64,000 nucleotides of DNA from CAXXOK01 sp963678055 (GTDB lineage: Bacteria > Bacillota > Clostridia > Christensenellales > Aristaeellaceae), in NCBI GenBank assembly GCA_963678055.1, contig OY782679.1, forward strand, positions 248,001 through 312,000, written 5' to 3'. How positions within the stretch are numbered: position 1 is the stretch's first letter; each line of letters opens with the position of its first letter. A model generated the notes under the pieces. It did not search any database. It had not been told where the DNA came from and was given only the letters and a program-made list of their open reading frames with translations. The position numbers and the translations under genes are program-made. Shown here one piece after another: positions 54,612 through 63,231 of this stretch.

Positions 54612-55511
54612 TCAGTCTCTGGTTTTGCTTTCGGTTTGCCAGCCCACATGCTTTAGATACGCAGTGGGGGCCATGCCGACCACTTGCTTGAATTGCTTGG
54701 AGAAGTGGTAAGGGTCGTGCATTCCGATTTCGATACCGGTCTGCCGCACGTTCAGCCCGCTGCGTAAAAGCAGTTTGGCACGTTCCATTTTTAAAAATTG
54801 CAGATACGAAAGCGGGGGCAATCCCAGCTCCGCGGAAAAGCGCTTGCGGAAGGTTTCAATCGGCATACGGCTGATGGCCGCCATGTCGGCAAGCGAAAAG
54901 CTTTCTTTATATTCGCTGCGGCGCAGGGCATCCACCACGCGGGAAATTTCATGGCTCAGCGTGGCGCTCATAGCTACGCTCTGGCCGGAGTGGGCAGCCA
55001 ATAGCCCCCACAGAAGCTGGCCGAGCTGGAAGCTTGCGTCCCCGGTGCCGGCGTGGCGTACCAGTACCTGTACAATTTGCTGTGTTAATATCACCTGCGA
55101 GGGCAAAAATCCCTGCTTGGCGGGCGCGGTGGTCAGCGAGTTCATTTCCGCCAGAAAATCCGTTGCCAGGGGGCCGTCAATGGTCAGCCAGAGGATGCGG
55201 GCATCCTTGGCATGGTGCAGCCGGCACTGCGATACCTGCAGCGGCAGCACGGCGCACTCGCCCTTGCGCAGGTCGAATTTACTATCCTTATGTTCCAGCG
55301 TAACACGCCCAGTTTCCACAATCAGCCAGGTCCAGTAGGTATCCTTTTCCAGCGTATACGCGGTTTGCTCCAGCATCGCGCTGCCAGCCGAGTGGATCCA
55401 AACCCCGCTGTCTTCAATTAACTGTACAGGCGTGTGCACGCCTTGCACAAAAATACCTGCATCGTTCCCATCGACGCAGGGGGGATCAGGGGTGAATTTG
55501 ATAACGCTCAT
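54612..55511 (-). CDS. AraC-family transcriptional regulator
   Basis: The ATG at 55511 is used because GAGGA lies six bases before it; the ATG at 55517 touches that site. The 299-residue protein has an N-terminal cupin-like sensor (WLIVETGRVTLEHKDSKFDLRKGECAVLPLQVSQ) and the C-terminal double helix-turn-helix of AraC: SLADMAAISRMPIETFRKRFSAELGLPPLSYLQFLKMERAKLLLRSG and IGMHDPYHFSKQFKQVVGMAPTAYLKHV. It is separated from any obvious target operon; a sugar or cell-wall signal is typical. Possible targets include the direct repeats upstream of the sugar importer at 23536, a guess based only on repeat spacing. Confidence 0.9.
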   Translation of the reverse strand: MSVIKFTPDPPCVDGNDAGIFVQGVHTPVQLIEDSGVWIHSAGSAMLEQTAYTLEKDTYWTWLIVETGRVTLEHKDSKFDLRKGECAVLPLQVSQCRLHHAKDARILWLTIDGPLATDFLAEMNSLTTAPAKQGFLPSQVILTQQIVQVLVRHAGTGDASFQLGQLLWGLLAAHSGQSVAMSATLSHEISRVVDALRRSEYKESFSLADMAAISRMPIETFRKRFSAELGLPPLSYLQFLKMERAKLLLRSGLNVRQTGIEIGMHDPYHFSKQFKQVVGMAPTAYLKHVGWQTESKTRD

Positions 55512-55696
55512 ATCCATTCCTCATGTCAATATTGTCTGAATATGATACCAATCAGACTAATTTATTATACTAACAAGCTGTGGCCTTGTCAAACGCAAGG
55601 AATGCAAAATTGGAGAAATTTAACAATAATTTACAGGTGTGCTGCGCTGTTGCCAGTCGCAAAGTGTGCTATACGGCAATCATCCACGCCCCAAGC

Positions 55697-55726
55697 TTTA
55701 CAGCGTCTATAGCGCTGATGTATAAT
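55697..55726 (+). promoter_or_regulatory. Promoter of pyrH
   Basis: TTTACA (55697-55702), 18 bases, TATAAT (55721-55726), 36 bases before the start codon. Confidence 0.65.
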
Positions 55727-55762
55727 GAAAGTTACGTACCGTAAAGGACAGGAGGGGGCTCC

Positions 55763-56476
55763 ATGGTGGAAAACAAGCGGATCATCCTGAAATTGAGCGG
55801 CGAAGCGCTGGGTAACGGCGGACAGCTGTTTGATTATCAAGCGTTTCTGGCAGCGGCCAAAACCCTGATGGCTGTACAGGCGCAGGGGTTTGAGCTTGCG
55901 GTGGTTATCGGCGGGGGCAATGTGTGGCGCGGCCGACGCGGTGAAGCTAAGGCGATGGGCGCGGTTGCAGCCGACCAGATGGGTATGCTGGCCACCATAC
56001 AGAATTCTATTATGATGCACGACGCGCTATGTTCGCTGGGTGCAAAATCTACCGTGATGAGCGCGGTGGACATCCATCGCTTTGCAGAGCCGTTCCAGGC
56101 CACAAAGGCCAAGCAACTACTGGAAGACGGCCATATTCTGCTGCTGGGCGGAGGCACGGGCAACCCGTTCTTCTCAACCGATTCGGCGGTGGCGCTGCGC
56201 GCGCTGGAGCTGGATTGCGGGCAGATACTCATGGCCAAAAACGTAGACGGTGTCTACGATAAAGACCCGGCAGAATTTGCCGATGCGCAGGTGATACCGC
56301 AGATCAGCTACGAGGACTGCCTGAAAAAAGCCTTGCGCGCCATCGACCTGACGGCCATGATCCTGCTGCGCGACAACGCGTTTCCCAAAGTGCGAGTGTT
56401 CAAGCTAGATAAAGCGGGCGATAACCTGCTGAAAGTACTGGCAGGCGACCCGATGGGTACAACCCTGCATTCGTAA
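55763..56476 (+). CDS. pyrH: UMP kinase (PyrH)
   Basis: The 237-residue protein has the amino-acid-kinase fold of PyrH: IILKLSGEALGNGG at the start (phosphate loop), ELAVVIGGGNVWRGR, ADQMGMLATIQNS (UMP binding), LLGGGTGNPFFSTDSAVALRALEL and MAKNVDGVYDKDPAE (nucleotide binding). It phosphorylates UMP to UDP and is usually essential. In most Firmicutes pyrH lies between tsf and frr; here it is alone with its own promoter, followed by a MATE gene 70 bases later. The sequence is somewhat divergent (MMHDAL and DIHRFAEP segments), so a paralogue cannot be excluded. Confidence 0.9.
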   Translation: MVENKRIILKLSGEALGNGGQLFDYQAFLAAAKTLMAVQAQGFELAVVIGGGNVWRGRRGEAKAMGAVAADQMGMLATIQNSIMMHDALCSLGAKSTVMSAVDIHRFAEPFQATKAKQLLEDGHILLLGGGTGNPFFSTDSAVALRALELDCGQILMAKNVDGVYDKDPAEFADAQVIPQISYEDCLKKALRAIDLTAMILLRDNAFPKVRVFKLDKAGDNLLKVLAGDPMGTTLHS

Positions 56477-56546
56477 CGCTCTCCCGCAGCACAGGCTGCA
56501 CTACCGCAGCGGATACGCATAGTGTCCGCCCATTGAAAGGCATTGC

Positions 56547-57965
56547 ATGACGCAGATATCCGGAAAACTGAAACGGTTTTTCGCCCCCATGGACATGACC
56601 GAGGGCAATTCCCTCAAACAGATTATTCGGTTTTCCATTCCGCTGCTGATCGGCAATTTTGCCCAGCAGATGTATTCCACCGTAGATGCCATTGTAGTAG
56701 GCAACTACATCGGCGACAGCGCCCTTGGCGCTGTGGGCCTGTCCTTCCCGCTGATTATGCTCATCTTTGGCATGTTCATCGGCGTTTCGACCGGCGCCGG
56801 CATTACCGTATCGCAGTATTTCGGGGCCAAAAACCGCTTGATGCTCAACAAAGCCGTGGGCACCATCATTATGCTGGCATTTTGGGCCGGGGCCGCGTGC
56901 ACGCTGCTGGGAACCGTCATCGCCCGGCCACTGTTGCAACTGCTGAATTCCCCGCCGGAGATGATGGACATGGCGGTCAGCTACCTGACAATTTACTTCG
57001 GCGGGGTGATCTCGCTGGTGTATTTCAACATCCTAAGCGGCGTATTGCGCGGTATGGGCGACAGCGTATCTCCGCTGATTTACCTGATGGTCGCATCGTT
57101 AGTCAATATTGCGCTGGACATACTATTTGTCACCCAGTTTGGCATGACCACCGACGGCGTGGCGCTGGCGACGGTTATTGCACAAACCCTGGCGGCAGCA
57201 CTGGCGTTTCGCAAGCTGCGGCGGATGAAAAACGTCGTTGATGTAGACCGCTCCACGGTGAAGATGGAAAAAAGCATCGCGGGGAAGATTATCAAGCTGG
57301 GCGCACCGCTTGGCGCAATGCAGATGGTGTTTTCCATGCAGGCAGTGCTGGTGCAGGCGCTGATGAACTCCATGGGGCCCATGGTGATTACCACCTTAAC
57401 GGCGGTGATGCGCGTGGACGGGTTCATCATGATGCCAAACTTCACCTTTGCGGCGGCATCCACAACCTTTACCGCGCAAAACTTCGGCGCTAAAAAGCTG
57501 GACCGTATCCGCCAGGGGCAAAAGGCCACGCTAAAGGTAGCGCTGGTATCATCGCTGTTTCTGGTGACCTGCATTTTGCTATTTGGGCGGCAGCTGATGA
57601 CCGTGTTTACCTCCACCGAGGCGGTTATCGCCCTTGGCGCACGCTTCCTGCGCATACTGGCGGCTGGCTATGTGGCGTTTGCCATTTTGCAAACGCTGGT
57701 CGGTGTAATGAACGGCATGAGCCAAACGACCATCCCGATGATTTTGTCCATCATCTCCACAATGGTTGTCCGCCTGCCGCTTGCATACCTGATTGCGCAT
57801 CTGACGCAGTCGGTTACCTGGCCAAACGGCAACCCGGACGCGATCTATATCAGCCTGCTGATCAGCTGGGTGTTCAACGCCACGGCGATCGCAGCCATCT
57901 TCCGATGGGGCAAATGGCGCAAGAGGGCTGAAAGTAAACTCTTATCCGAGGGGGTACGAACATGA
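56547..57965 (+). CDS. MATE-family efflux transporter
   Basis: The 472-residue protein has twelve hydrophobic segments, QMYSTVDAIVVGNYIGDSALGAVGLSFPL in the first half and TTLTAVMRVDGFIMMPNFTFAAASTTFTAQNFGAKKL in the second, as in the NorM/DinF-like MATE family. It is distinct from the other MATE protein in the window (30370-31764), which is minus-strand. Its stop overlaps the argS start by four bases (ATGA), indicating translational coupling. Confidence 0.9.
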   Translation: MTQISGKLKRFFAPMDMTEGNSLKQIIRFSIPLLIGNFAQQMYSTVDAIVVGNYIGDSALGAVGLSFPLIMLIFGMFIGVSTGAGITVSQYFGAKNRLMLNKAVGTIIMLAFWAGAACTLLGTVIARPLLQLLNSPPEMMDMAVSYLTIYFGGVISLVYFNILSGVLRGMGDSVSPLIYLMVASLVNIALDILFVTQFGMTTDGVALATVIAQTLAAALAFRKLRRMKNVVDVDRSTVKMEKSIAGKIIKLGAPLGAMQMVFSMQAVLVQALMNSMGPMVITTLTAVMRVDGFIMMPNFTFAAASTTFTAQNFGAKKLDRIRQGQKATLKVALVSSLFLVTCILLFGRQLMTVFTSTEAVIALGARFLRILAAGYVAFAILQTLVGVMNGMSQTTIPMILSIISTMVVRLPLAYLIAHLTQSVTWPNGNPDAIYISLLISWVFNATAIAAIFRWGKWRKRAESKLLSEGVRT

Positions 57966-59692
57966 ATGAGATTAAATTGGAACTCGCCGCGCTGATCAGC
58001 GATGCGGTCAAGCAGCGCTTTGACACCGAACTAAGCGCGCAAACACTGGAAGGGTACCTGGAGGTGCCGCCCGAAAAGACGATGGGCGACTACGCCTTTC
58101 CGTGCTTTCGCCTAAGCCGCGAGCTAAAGCTTGGACCGCCGCAGATTGCTGCCGCGCTGGCTGAAGTTATCAACGCACCTGGCTTTTCCACCGCCAAGCA
58201 GATGGGCGGCTATCTAAACTTTTATTTGAACCGCGCGCAGGTCGCCCGCCGCACCATCGAGGCGGTGCTCGCCGGTCAATATGGCGCGTCGGATATCGGC
58301 AATGGCAAAACCGTGTGTATCGACTATTCGTCCATCAACATTGCCAAGCGTTTTCATATCGGCCATCTGTCCACGACCATGATCGGCCATAGCTTGAAGC
58401 GCATTTTTGATTATCTGGGCTACACAACCGTGGGCATTAACCACCTGGGCGACTGGGGTACGCAGTTTGGCAAGCTGATTTCCGCCTATAAGCGCTGGGG
58501 AACCAAGGAACAGGTTGAAGCCGAGGGCGTGGAAGCGCTGACCAAGCTGTATGTCCGCTTTCACGAGGAATCCGCCAAAGAGGTGGACGAGCAGGGCACC
58601 CACACCCTGGAGGATGAGGGCCGCATGTACTTCAAAGCCATTGAAGACGGCGACGAAGAAGCCCTGAACATCTTCAACTGGTTTAAGCAGGTCACCCTGC
58701 GCGACTGCGAAAAAACCTATAACATGCTCGGCGTAAGCTTTGACAGCTACAACGGCGAGGCATTTTATAACGATAAAATGCAGCGCGTGATTGATACGCT
58801 CAAGGATAAGGGCCTGTTGTCCGTGTCCGAGGGTGCCAGCGTGGTGGATCTGGAAGACGAGGGTATGCCGCCCTGCCTGATCCTGAAAAAAGATGGCGCG
58901 ACCTTGTACGCTACGCGCGACCTGGCCGCGGCCATGTACCGCGCTGATACCTATCACTTCGATAAATGCCTGTACGTGGTTGCCTACCAGCAGGACTTGC
59001 ACTTCCGCCAGGTGTTTGAAGTGCTCAAAAAGATGGGCTATGCCTGGGCGGACAACATGGTGCATGTATCCTTTGGCATGGTCAGCTACGAAGGGCAAAC
59101 CCTGTCCACCCGCAAAGGACATATAGTATACCTGGACGATCTGCTGAAACAGGCGCAGGAAAAGGCTTTGAAAATCATTGAAGAGAAAAGCCCGGGCCTG
59201 GAAAACAAGCAGGAAGTCGCCCGGCAGGTGGGCGTAGGCGCGGTGATCTATACCGACTTGCAAAACAACCGCATTAAGGATATCGACTTTTGGTGGAACC
59301 GCGCCTTGAACTTTGATGGCGAAAGCGGTCCCTATGTGCAGTACACCCACGCGCGCTGCTGCTCGGTGCTGCGCAAGGCCGATGCCGCCGGGGCAAACGA
59401 CGCGGACGCGGATTACGCCTCGCTGGCCGACGATTCCGCCAGTGAACTGATCGCGCTGCTTTCTCGCTTCCCCGAAGCCGTATACGACGCAGCCGACAAG
59501 TATGAACCGTCCATGGTCACCCGCGCTGTGACCGATATCGCCCAGGCCTATAACCGCTTTTACTACGACAACCGCATTTTGGACGAAAATCCCGCCGTGC
59601 GTGCCGCGCGCGTGCTGCTGACCCGCGCCACCCGCGATGTGCTCAAGCAGGGCATGTACCTGATTGGCATGGAAGCCCCGGAGCAAATGTAA
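57962..59692 (+). CDS. argS: Arginyl-tRNA synthetase
   Basis: The 576-residue class I synthetase has the N-terminal Add-1 domain (YAFPCFRLSRELKLGPPQIAAALAEV), the HIGH motif in SSINIAKRFHIGHLSTTMIGHSL, VGINHLGDWGTQFGKL, and the KMSKS-equivalent LSTRKGHIVYLDDLL; arginyl enzymes often have this weakened signature. The C-terminus ends LIGMEAPEQM, matching the family's anticodon-binding end. The start overlaps the upstream MATE gene. It is the usual length and appears intact. Confidence 0.97.
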   Translation: MNEIKLELAALISDAVKQRFDTELSAQTLEGYLEVPPEKTMGDYAFPCFRLSRELKLGPPQIAAALAEVINAPGFSTAKQMGGYLNFYLNRAQVARRTIEAVLAGQYGASDIGNGKTVCIDYSSINIAKRFHIGHLSTTMIGHSLKRIFDYLGYTTVGINHLGDWGTQFGKLISAYKRWGTKEQVEAEGVEALTKLYVRFHEESAKEVDEQGTHTLEDEGRMYFKAIEDGDEEALNIFNWFKQVTLRDCEKTYNMLGVSFDSYNGEAFYNDKMQRVIDTLKDKGLLSVSEGASVVDLEDEGMPPCLILKKDGATLYATRDLAAAMYRADTYHFDKCLYVVAYQQDLHFRQVFEVLKKMGYAWADNMVHVSFGMVSYEGQTLSTRKGHIVYLDDLLKQAQEKALKIIEEKSPGLENKQEVARQVGVGAVIYTDLQNNRIKDIDFWWNRALNFDGESGPYVQYTHARCCSVLRKADAAGANDADADYASLADDSASELIALLSRFPEAVYDAADKYEPSMVTRAVTDIAQAYNRFYYDNRILDENPAVRAARVLLTRATRDVLKQGMYLIGMEAPEQM

Positions 59693-59937
59693 GGGCAACA
59701 GCAGACAAATGCTGATCGAATCCCACACACCTGGCGACCTGATTTCCGCCATTTTGAGCCTTTAAATTCTTGAGGCAGCGCGGTTACATCATCGGATTTT
59801 CAGAACCCAAGCTAACGAAAATCTGTCTCGCCAGCTCATGCGGTCTTCCATCATCATTTGCCTGCGGAGTTCTTTCAGGGCTTGTTATACAAGCGTTTGG
59901 CCGCTGATTTGCATTGTGCAAAGATTGGAATCTTGTC

Positions 59938-60948
59938 ATGGATAGAATCGAAAGTTTAAAAAACCCGCGCGTCAAGGCGGCGCGGGCCTTGCATACCGTA
60001 AAAGGCAGGGATGAAAGCGGCTTGTTTTTGTGCGAGGGCGAGCATATGGTGCAGGAGGCCGTGAAAGCCTCGGCGGTGAAAAGTGACGTAGGAACCGCCT
60101 TTGCGCTCAGTGCGGCCTTTGCTGTGGATACCCTGTTTGTGGAGGATGCGCAGCAGGAAAAATACCGGGATCTGATCGAAGAAGCCCATACAGACAACAT
60201 ATTTTTGGTCCCGTCGCACGTGCTGGCGGCACTATCCACCGTGAAGTCGCCCCAGGGGATTGTCGCGGTGGTCCGTCTGCAAATTCCCCAGCTTGAACAG
60301 CGGGATGATCTGGGCGTGCCCGGCATAACGCCCGCTGCCTTTGGCATTCATCCGGCGGACCCGGCGGAGTCTACTGATTATCTGTTTGACGAGCTGGTTT
60401 CGCCCTTGCTGACCGAGCAAGAACCGCGCAAGCCCGTTGAGGCGGCTGCAGCTGAGGATGACGATGCGCTGGATGCCGCCATCTCCCCGTCTATTCTGGG
60501 GGATAAGCTGGTGCTGATGGAAGCCGTGCAGGATCCCGGCAATGTCGGTACCATTTTACGCACCATGGACGCGGCGGGCTTTGACGGAGCGATTTTGTCC
60601 ACAGGCTGCGCCGATCCGTTCTCACCCAAGGCCCTGCGGGCCACCATGGGGTCTATTTTTCGGGTGCCGACACTGCAAACAGCATCGGCCACGCAGGCGG
60701 CCCAAACCCTGAAAGCGGAAGGGTATGCAGTGATTGCCGCCGCTCTAAACGGGGAAGACTTCTTCCAGCGTGGGTCACTACCCGATAAAATCTGCCTGAT
60801 CATCGGCAACGAGGGTGCAGGTATCTCCCCGCAAACGCTGGCACAGGCCTCCCACACCTATAGCCTGCCCATGCGCGGGGGCGCGGAAAGCCTGAACGCA
60901 GCGGCGGCCGCCGCCATTATGCTATATGATCTGGCCCACAGGGGATAG
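59938..60948 (+). CDS. TrmH/SpoU-family RNA 2'-O-methyltransferase with a central insertion
   Basis: The ATG at 59938 gives a 336-residue protein; a TTG at 59914 is less likely. Residues 1-120 form the N-terminal L7Ae/SpoU substrate-binding domain (IESLKNPRVKAARALHTVKGRDESGLFLCEGEHMVQEAV). Residues about 187-336 form the SPOUT methyltransferase: VQDPGNVGTILRTMDAAGFDGAIL, CLIIGNEGAGIS and LPMRGGAESLNAAAAAAIMLY (motifs 1-3, trefoil knot). Between them lies an acidic, low-complexity insert of about 65 residues not found in ordinary members, which are about 260-280 long. It methylates rRNA or tRNA; the exact site is unknown. Confidence 0.9.
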   Translation: MDRIESLKNPRVKAARALHTVKGRDESGLFLCEGEHMVQEAVKASAVKSDVGTAFALSAAFAVDTLFVEDAQQEKYRDLIEEAHTDNIFLVPSHVLAALSTVKSPQGIVAVVRLQIPQLEQRDDLGVPGITPAAFGIHPADPAESTDYLFDELVSPLLTEQEPRKPVEAAAAEDDDALDAAISPSILGDKLVLMEAVQDPGNVGTILRTMDAAGFDGAILSTGCADPFSPKALRATMGSIFRVPTLQTASATQAAQTLKAEGYAVIAAALNGEDFFQRGSLPDKICLIIGNEGAGISPQTLAQASHTYSLPMRGGAESLNAAAAAAIMLYDLAHRG

Positions 60949-60983
60949 CATGCTGAGTACTGCGATACAAATTGAAAAAAACC

Positions 60984-61013
60984 AAGGTTCACTCAATTTG
61001 ACTGAACCTTTTT
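60984..61013 (+). terminator. Terminator after the RNA methyltransferase gene
   Basis: AAGGTTCA (60984-60991) pairs with TGAACCTT (61003-61010) around an 11-base loop, followed by TTT; the outside A-run and T-run extend the pairing. Confidence 0.8.
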
Positions 61014-61082
61014 GTGATTGGTGAACAAACTATGGTACACTTAAGGGACAGGGGGCAACCCCACAGCAAGGGAGTTTGAACC

Positions 61083-62246
61083 ATGCAGCACGTGCTATAT
61101 GTTGAAATCAGTGCCGTTGGAATCAGCCTTTTACTGATCATACTGTTCAAGCAGCATGCTGAGGTCGGCAATTCCATCATGAAACGGCAGTTCAACTATC
61201 TAATTTACGCAACCCTCGCCATGCTGGTCGTGGATACGGCTTGCTGGACCCTAGACGGCGCAATGTTCCCCGGGGCGTACGGGTTGAAACTCACCGCCGA
61301 ATCCGTTTATTACGTTTTCAATGTTCTGATTCCATACCTGTGGCTGATGTTTGTGGAAATTGCTGTCAGCAAGGAAACAGAGAGCACCTATCATCGGCTG
61401 AAATGGCTGTCGGTTCCTATGTTTTTACTGTTTGCGCTGATTACTGTCAACGTGTTTACCGGCACGCTGTTCATCATAGATGAGCAGAACGTATACCACC
61501 GCAATACCGGGTTTTATGCAGTCCTGCTTGTAGTGTATGGCTACCTGGTTTACACGGTGACACTGGCCATACGGGCGGGGCGCCGCGCTAGCTGGAAGGA
61601 AGACAAGCGCCGCTACTACGCTCTGGCAGTCGCTGTGATCCTGCCCAGCATCGCCGGGATTATCCAGGCGTTCATCTACGGCATTGCGGTGATTTGGGTA
61701 TTTACGGCGATTTCCATTATGATGATGTACATCGACTCGCTGAACCATCAAATATCTGCCGATCCACTCACCGGCATCAACAATCGCCGGGAGCTCAGCC
61801 GCTATATCCTGCGGGAAACGCGGGATCAGTCCTCCCAGCATCTGCTGGCGCTGATTATGATGGATGTGGACAACTTTAAACAGGTGAATGACGAGTTTGG
61901 GCACTATCAGGGCGACATGGTGCTGGTGAATGTAGCGGACATTCTGAAAAGCGCCTGTAAAAAAACCACGGCCTTCCTGGCACGCTATGGCGGGGACGAG
62001 TTCTGCATCGTCTATCCGGCGCAAAACCTGCGTGAAGTGGATAGCCTGATTACCAAAATTCTGCGCAAAACCGCCAAATGGAACGCCAAGACGGAGGACT
62101 CTCTAGAAATCGGGTTAAGCATCGGTTACTCCACCTGGCAGTTTGACCAGCACGATACCGTGGACGCGTTTTATCGTCGCGCGGATGAAGCGATGTACCG
62201 CGCAAAAAACGAAAAGAAAAAAGCGGCCAAAACAAGAGGAGCATAA
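61083..62246 (+). CDS. Membrane diguanylate cyclase (GGDEF domain)
   Basis: The 387-residue protein has about seven hydrophobic segments in residues 1-215 (from VEISAVGISLLLIILF to VIWVFTAISIMMMYI), a 7TM-type sensory module, and a C-terminal GGDEF domain. The catalytic site is intact: DPLTGINNRRELSRY, MDVDNFKQVNDEFGHYQGD and ARYGGDEFCIVYP, then SIGYSTW and ADEAMYRAKNEKKK. No RxxD inhibitory site is present five residues before GGDEF. It makes cyclic di-GMP in response to a membrane or extracellular signal. The next gene begins 2 bases after its stop, so the two are coupled. Confidence 0.92.
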   Translation: MQHVLYVEISAVGISLLLIILFKQHAEVGNSIMKRQFNYLIYATLAMLVVDTACWTLDGAMFPGAYGLKLTAESVYYVFNVLIPYLWLMFVEIAVSKETESTYHRLKWLSVPMFLLFALITVNVFTGTLFIIDEQNVYHRNTGFYAVLLVVYGYLVYTVTLAIRAGRRASWKEDKRRYYALAVAVILPSIAGIIQAFIYGIAVIWVFTAISIMMMYIDSLNHQISADPLTGINNRRELSRYILRETRDQSSQHLLALIMMDVDNFKQVNDEFGHYQGDMVLVNVADILKSACKKTTAFLARYGGDEFCIVYPAQNLREVDSLITKILRKTAKWNAKTEDSLEIGLSIGYSTWQFDQHDTVDAFYRRADEAMYRAKNEKKKAAKTRGA

Positions 62247-62248
62247 AT

Positions 62249-62755
62249 TTGGAAGACAGACACTTGTATGTTGTTGCGCAGTTTGATGCGCAAACCGACC
62301 AGAAGCTCAAACAGCTGTACCAAACCCTGGTGCAGGAGGGCTTTATCGGCACCCAAACCAAGGACATTCCCTACCACATCACCTTGGGCACATTCGAAGT
62401 GGAGGACGAGGTAGAGGTCATCCGCCGCGTGCACAAAACAACGCAGGCCATGCCCGCGTTTACCATGCGCATGGCCTATATCGGCTTGTTTGGGTTGAAT
62501 GTGCTGTTTGCGGCACCGGCGGTCAAGTGCGAGCTGATTCACCTGCGGCAGTGGATTGTGCCCGGCGGCGGCACCGCTGAGGAGTTTCCCTGGGTGGCGC
62601 ATACCACGCTGCTGATGGATGAGCCCGGCACCATCCACCGCGCCATTCCCGTAGTGACGAAGCATTTTGAGCCCTTCCGCGCAACCGTGGAGAGCGTCGG
62701 TGTGTATGAATATTTTCCCGAACGCAAAATCGGCGTGTATCCGCTGAAAGCATAA
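62249..62755 (+). CDS. 2'-5' RNA ligase / cyclic phosphodiesterase superfamily protein, TTG start
   Basis: The 168-residue protein starts at TTG 62249, eight bases after AGAGGA, and 2 bases after the diguanylate cyclase stop. It has the two HxT motifs of the superfamily, YHITLGTF (about residue 42) and AHTTLLM (about residue 117), spaced as usual, and is the usual size. Such enzymes hydrolyse or form 2'-5' linkages or 2',3'-cyclic phosphates; many clostridial members are uncharacterised. Coupling to a c-di-GMP synthase raises the possibility of a role with cyclic nucleotides, which is inference. Confidence 0.82.
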   Translation: MEDRHLYVVAQFDAQTDQKLKQLYQTLVQEGFIGTQTKDIPYHITLGTFEVEDEVEVIRRVHKTTQAMPAFTMRMAYIGLFGLNVLFAAPAVKCELIHLRQWIVPGGGTAEEFPWVAHTTLLMDEPGTIHRAIPVVTKHFEPFRATVESVGVYEYFPERKIGVYPLKA

Positions 62756-62775
62756 AAAGACAGATATACGAAAGG

Positions 62776-62799
62776 CGTACCCTTGGGTACGGCTTTTTT
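62776..62799 (+). terminator. Terminator of the diguanylate cyclase operon
   Basis: CGTACCC (62776-62782) pairs with GGGTACG (62785-62791), followed by GCTTTTTT. The loop of TT is short, so the top pairs would open. Confidence 0.8.
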
Positions 62800-62824
62800 A
62801 GCTGGCATAGAATATAGGGCTTTG

Positions 62825-63148
62825 TTATAGAAAATCATCCCGCTGGGGAGAAAATACATCAATTAAGGTACCTTCGACCGTGCATACACAGCCGTGCACC
62901 TCGTTGCGTTCAAAGGCCAGGGTATCGCCGGTGGATACGGTGTGATTTTCGCTATCGCCGGTAAAAACAAAGGTGCCGGACTCCACATAGGTACACTGCA
63001 CGTGCGGGTGGCTGTGGGGGGCACCGACGCTACCTTTTTCAAACGAAACGGCCACGACCATGCCTTCGCTGGTGTGCGCCAGCACCCGGCGCTTGACGCC
63101 GCCGCCAAGATCTGTCCATGGAGTTTTGCTCGAATTCACGACCTTCAC
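62825..63148 (-). CDS. Cupin-domain protein, GTG start
   Basis: The start is GTG 63148, six bases after GAGGTG; an ATG at 63193 would extend it by 15 residues without a site. The 107-residue single-domain cupin has motif 1 GAPHSHPHVQCTYVESGTFVFTGD (His, His, Gln ligands) and motif 2 GDTLAFERNEVHGCVC. It would bind a metal and act as a small isomerase, dioxygenase or sensor. It is convergent with the previous operon and divergent from ahcY. Confidence 0.82.
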   Translation of the reverse strand: MKVVNSSKTPWTDLGGGVKRRVLAHTSEGMVVAVSFEKGSVGAPHSHPHVQCTYVESGTFVFTGDSENHTVSTGDTLAFERNEVHGCVCTVEGTLIDVFSPQRDDFL

Positions 63149-63231
63149 TTGCAACACCTCTTCAAACTGATTACAATGAATTGTACCATACATAGACCGG
63201 AGACAACAGCCGGAATTTGGGGAGGATCACG

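Noticed and set aside
58214..59752. 512-codon open frame antisense to argS
   Set aside because: It is on the opposite strand of a convincing argS, has no ribosome binding site and a His/Gly/Val-rich, low-information translation typical of antisense frames in high-GC genes.
59693..59937. Possible gene remnant between argS and the methyltransferase gene
   Set aside because: No frame has coding character or a ribosome binding site; the opposite-strand frame is a shadow.
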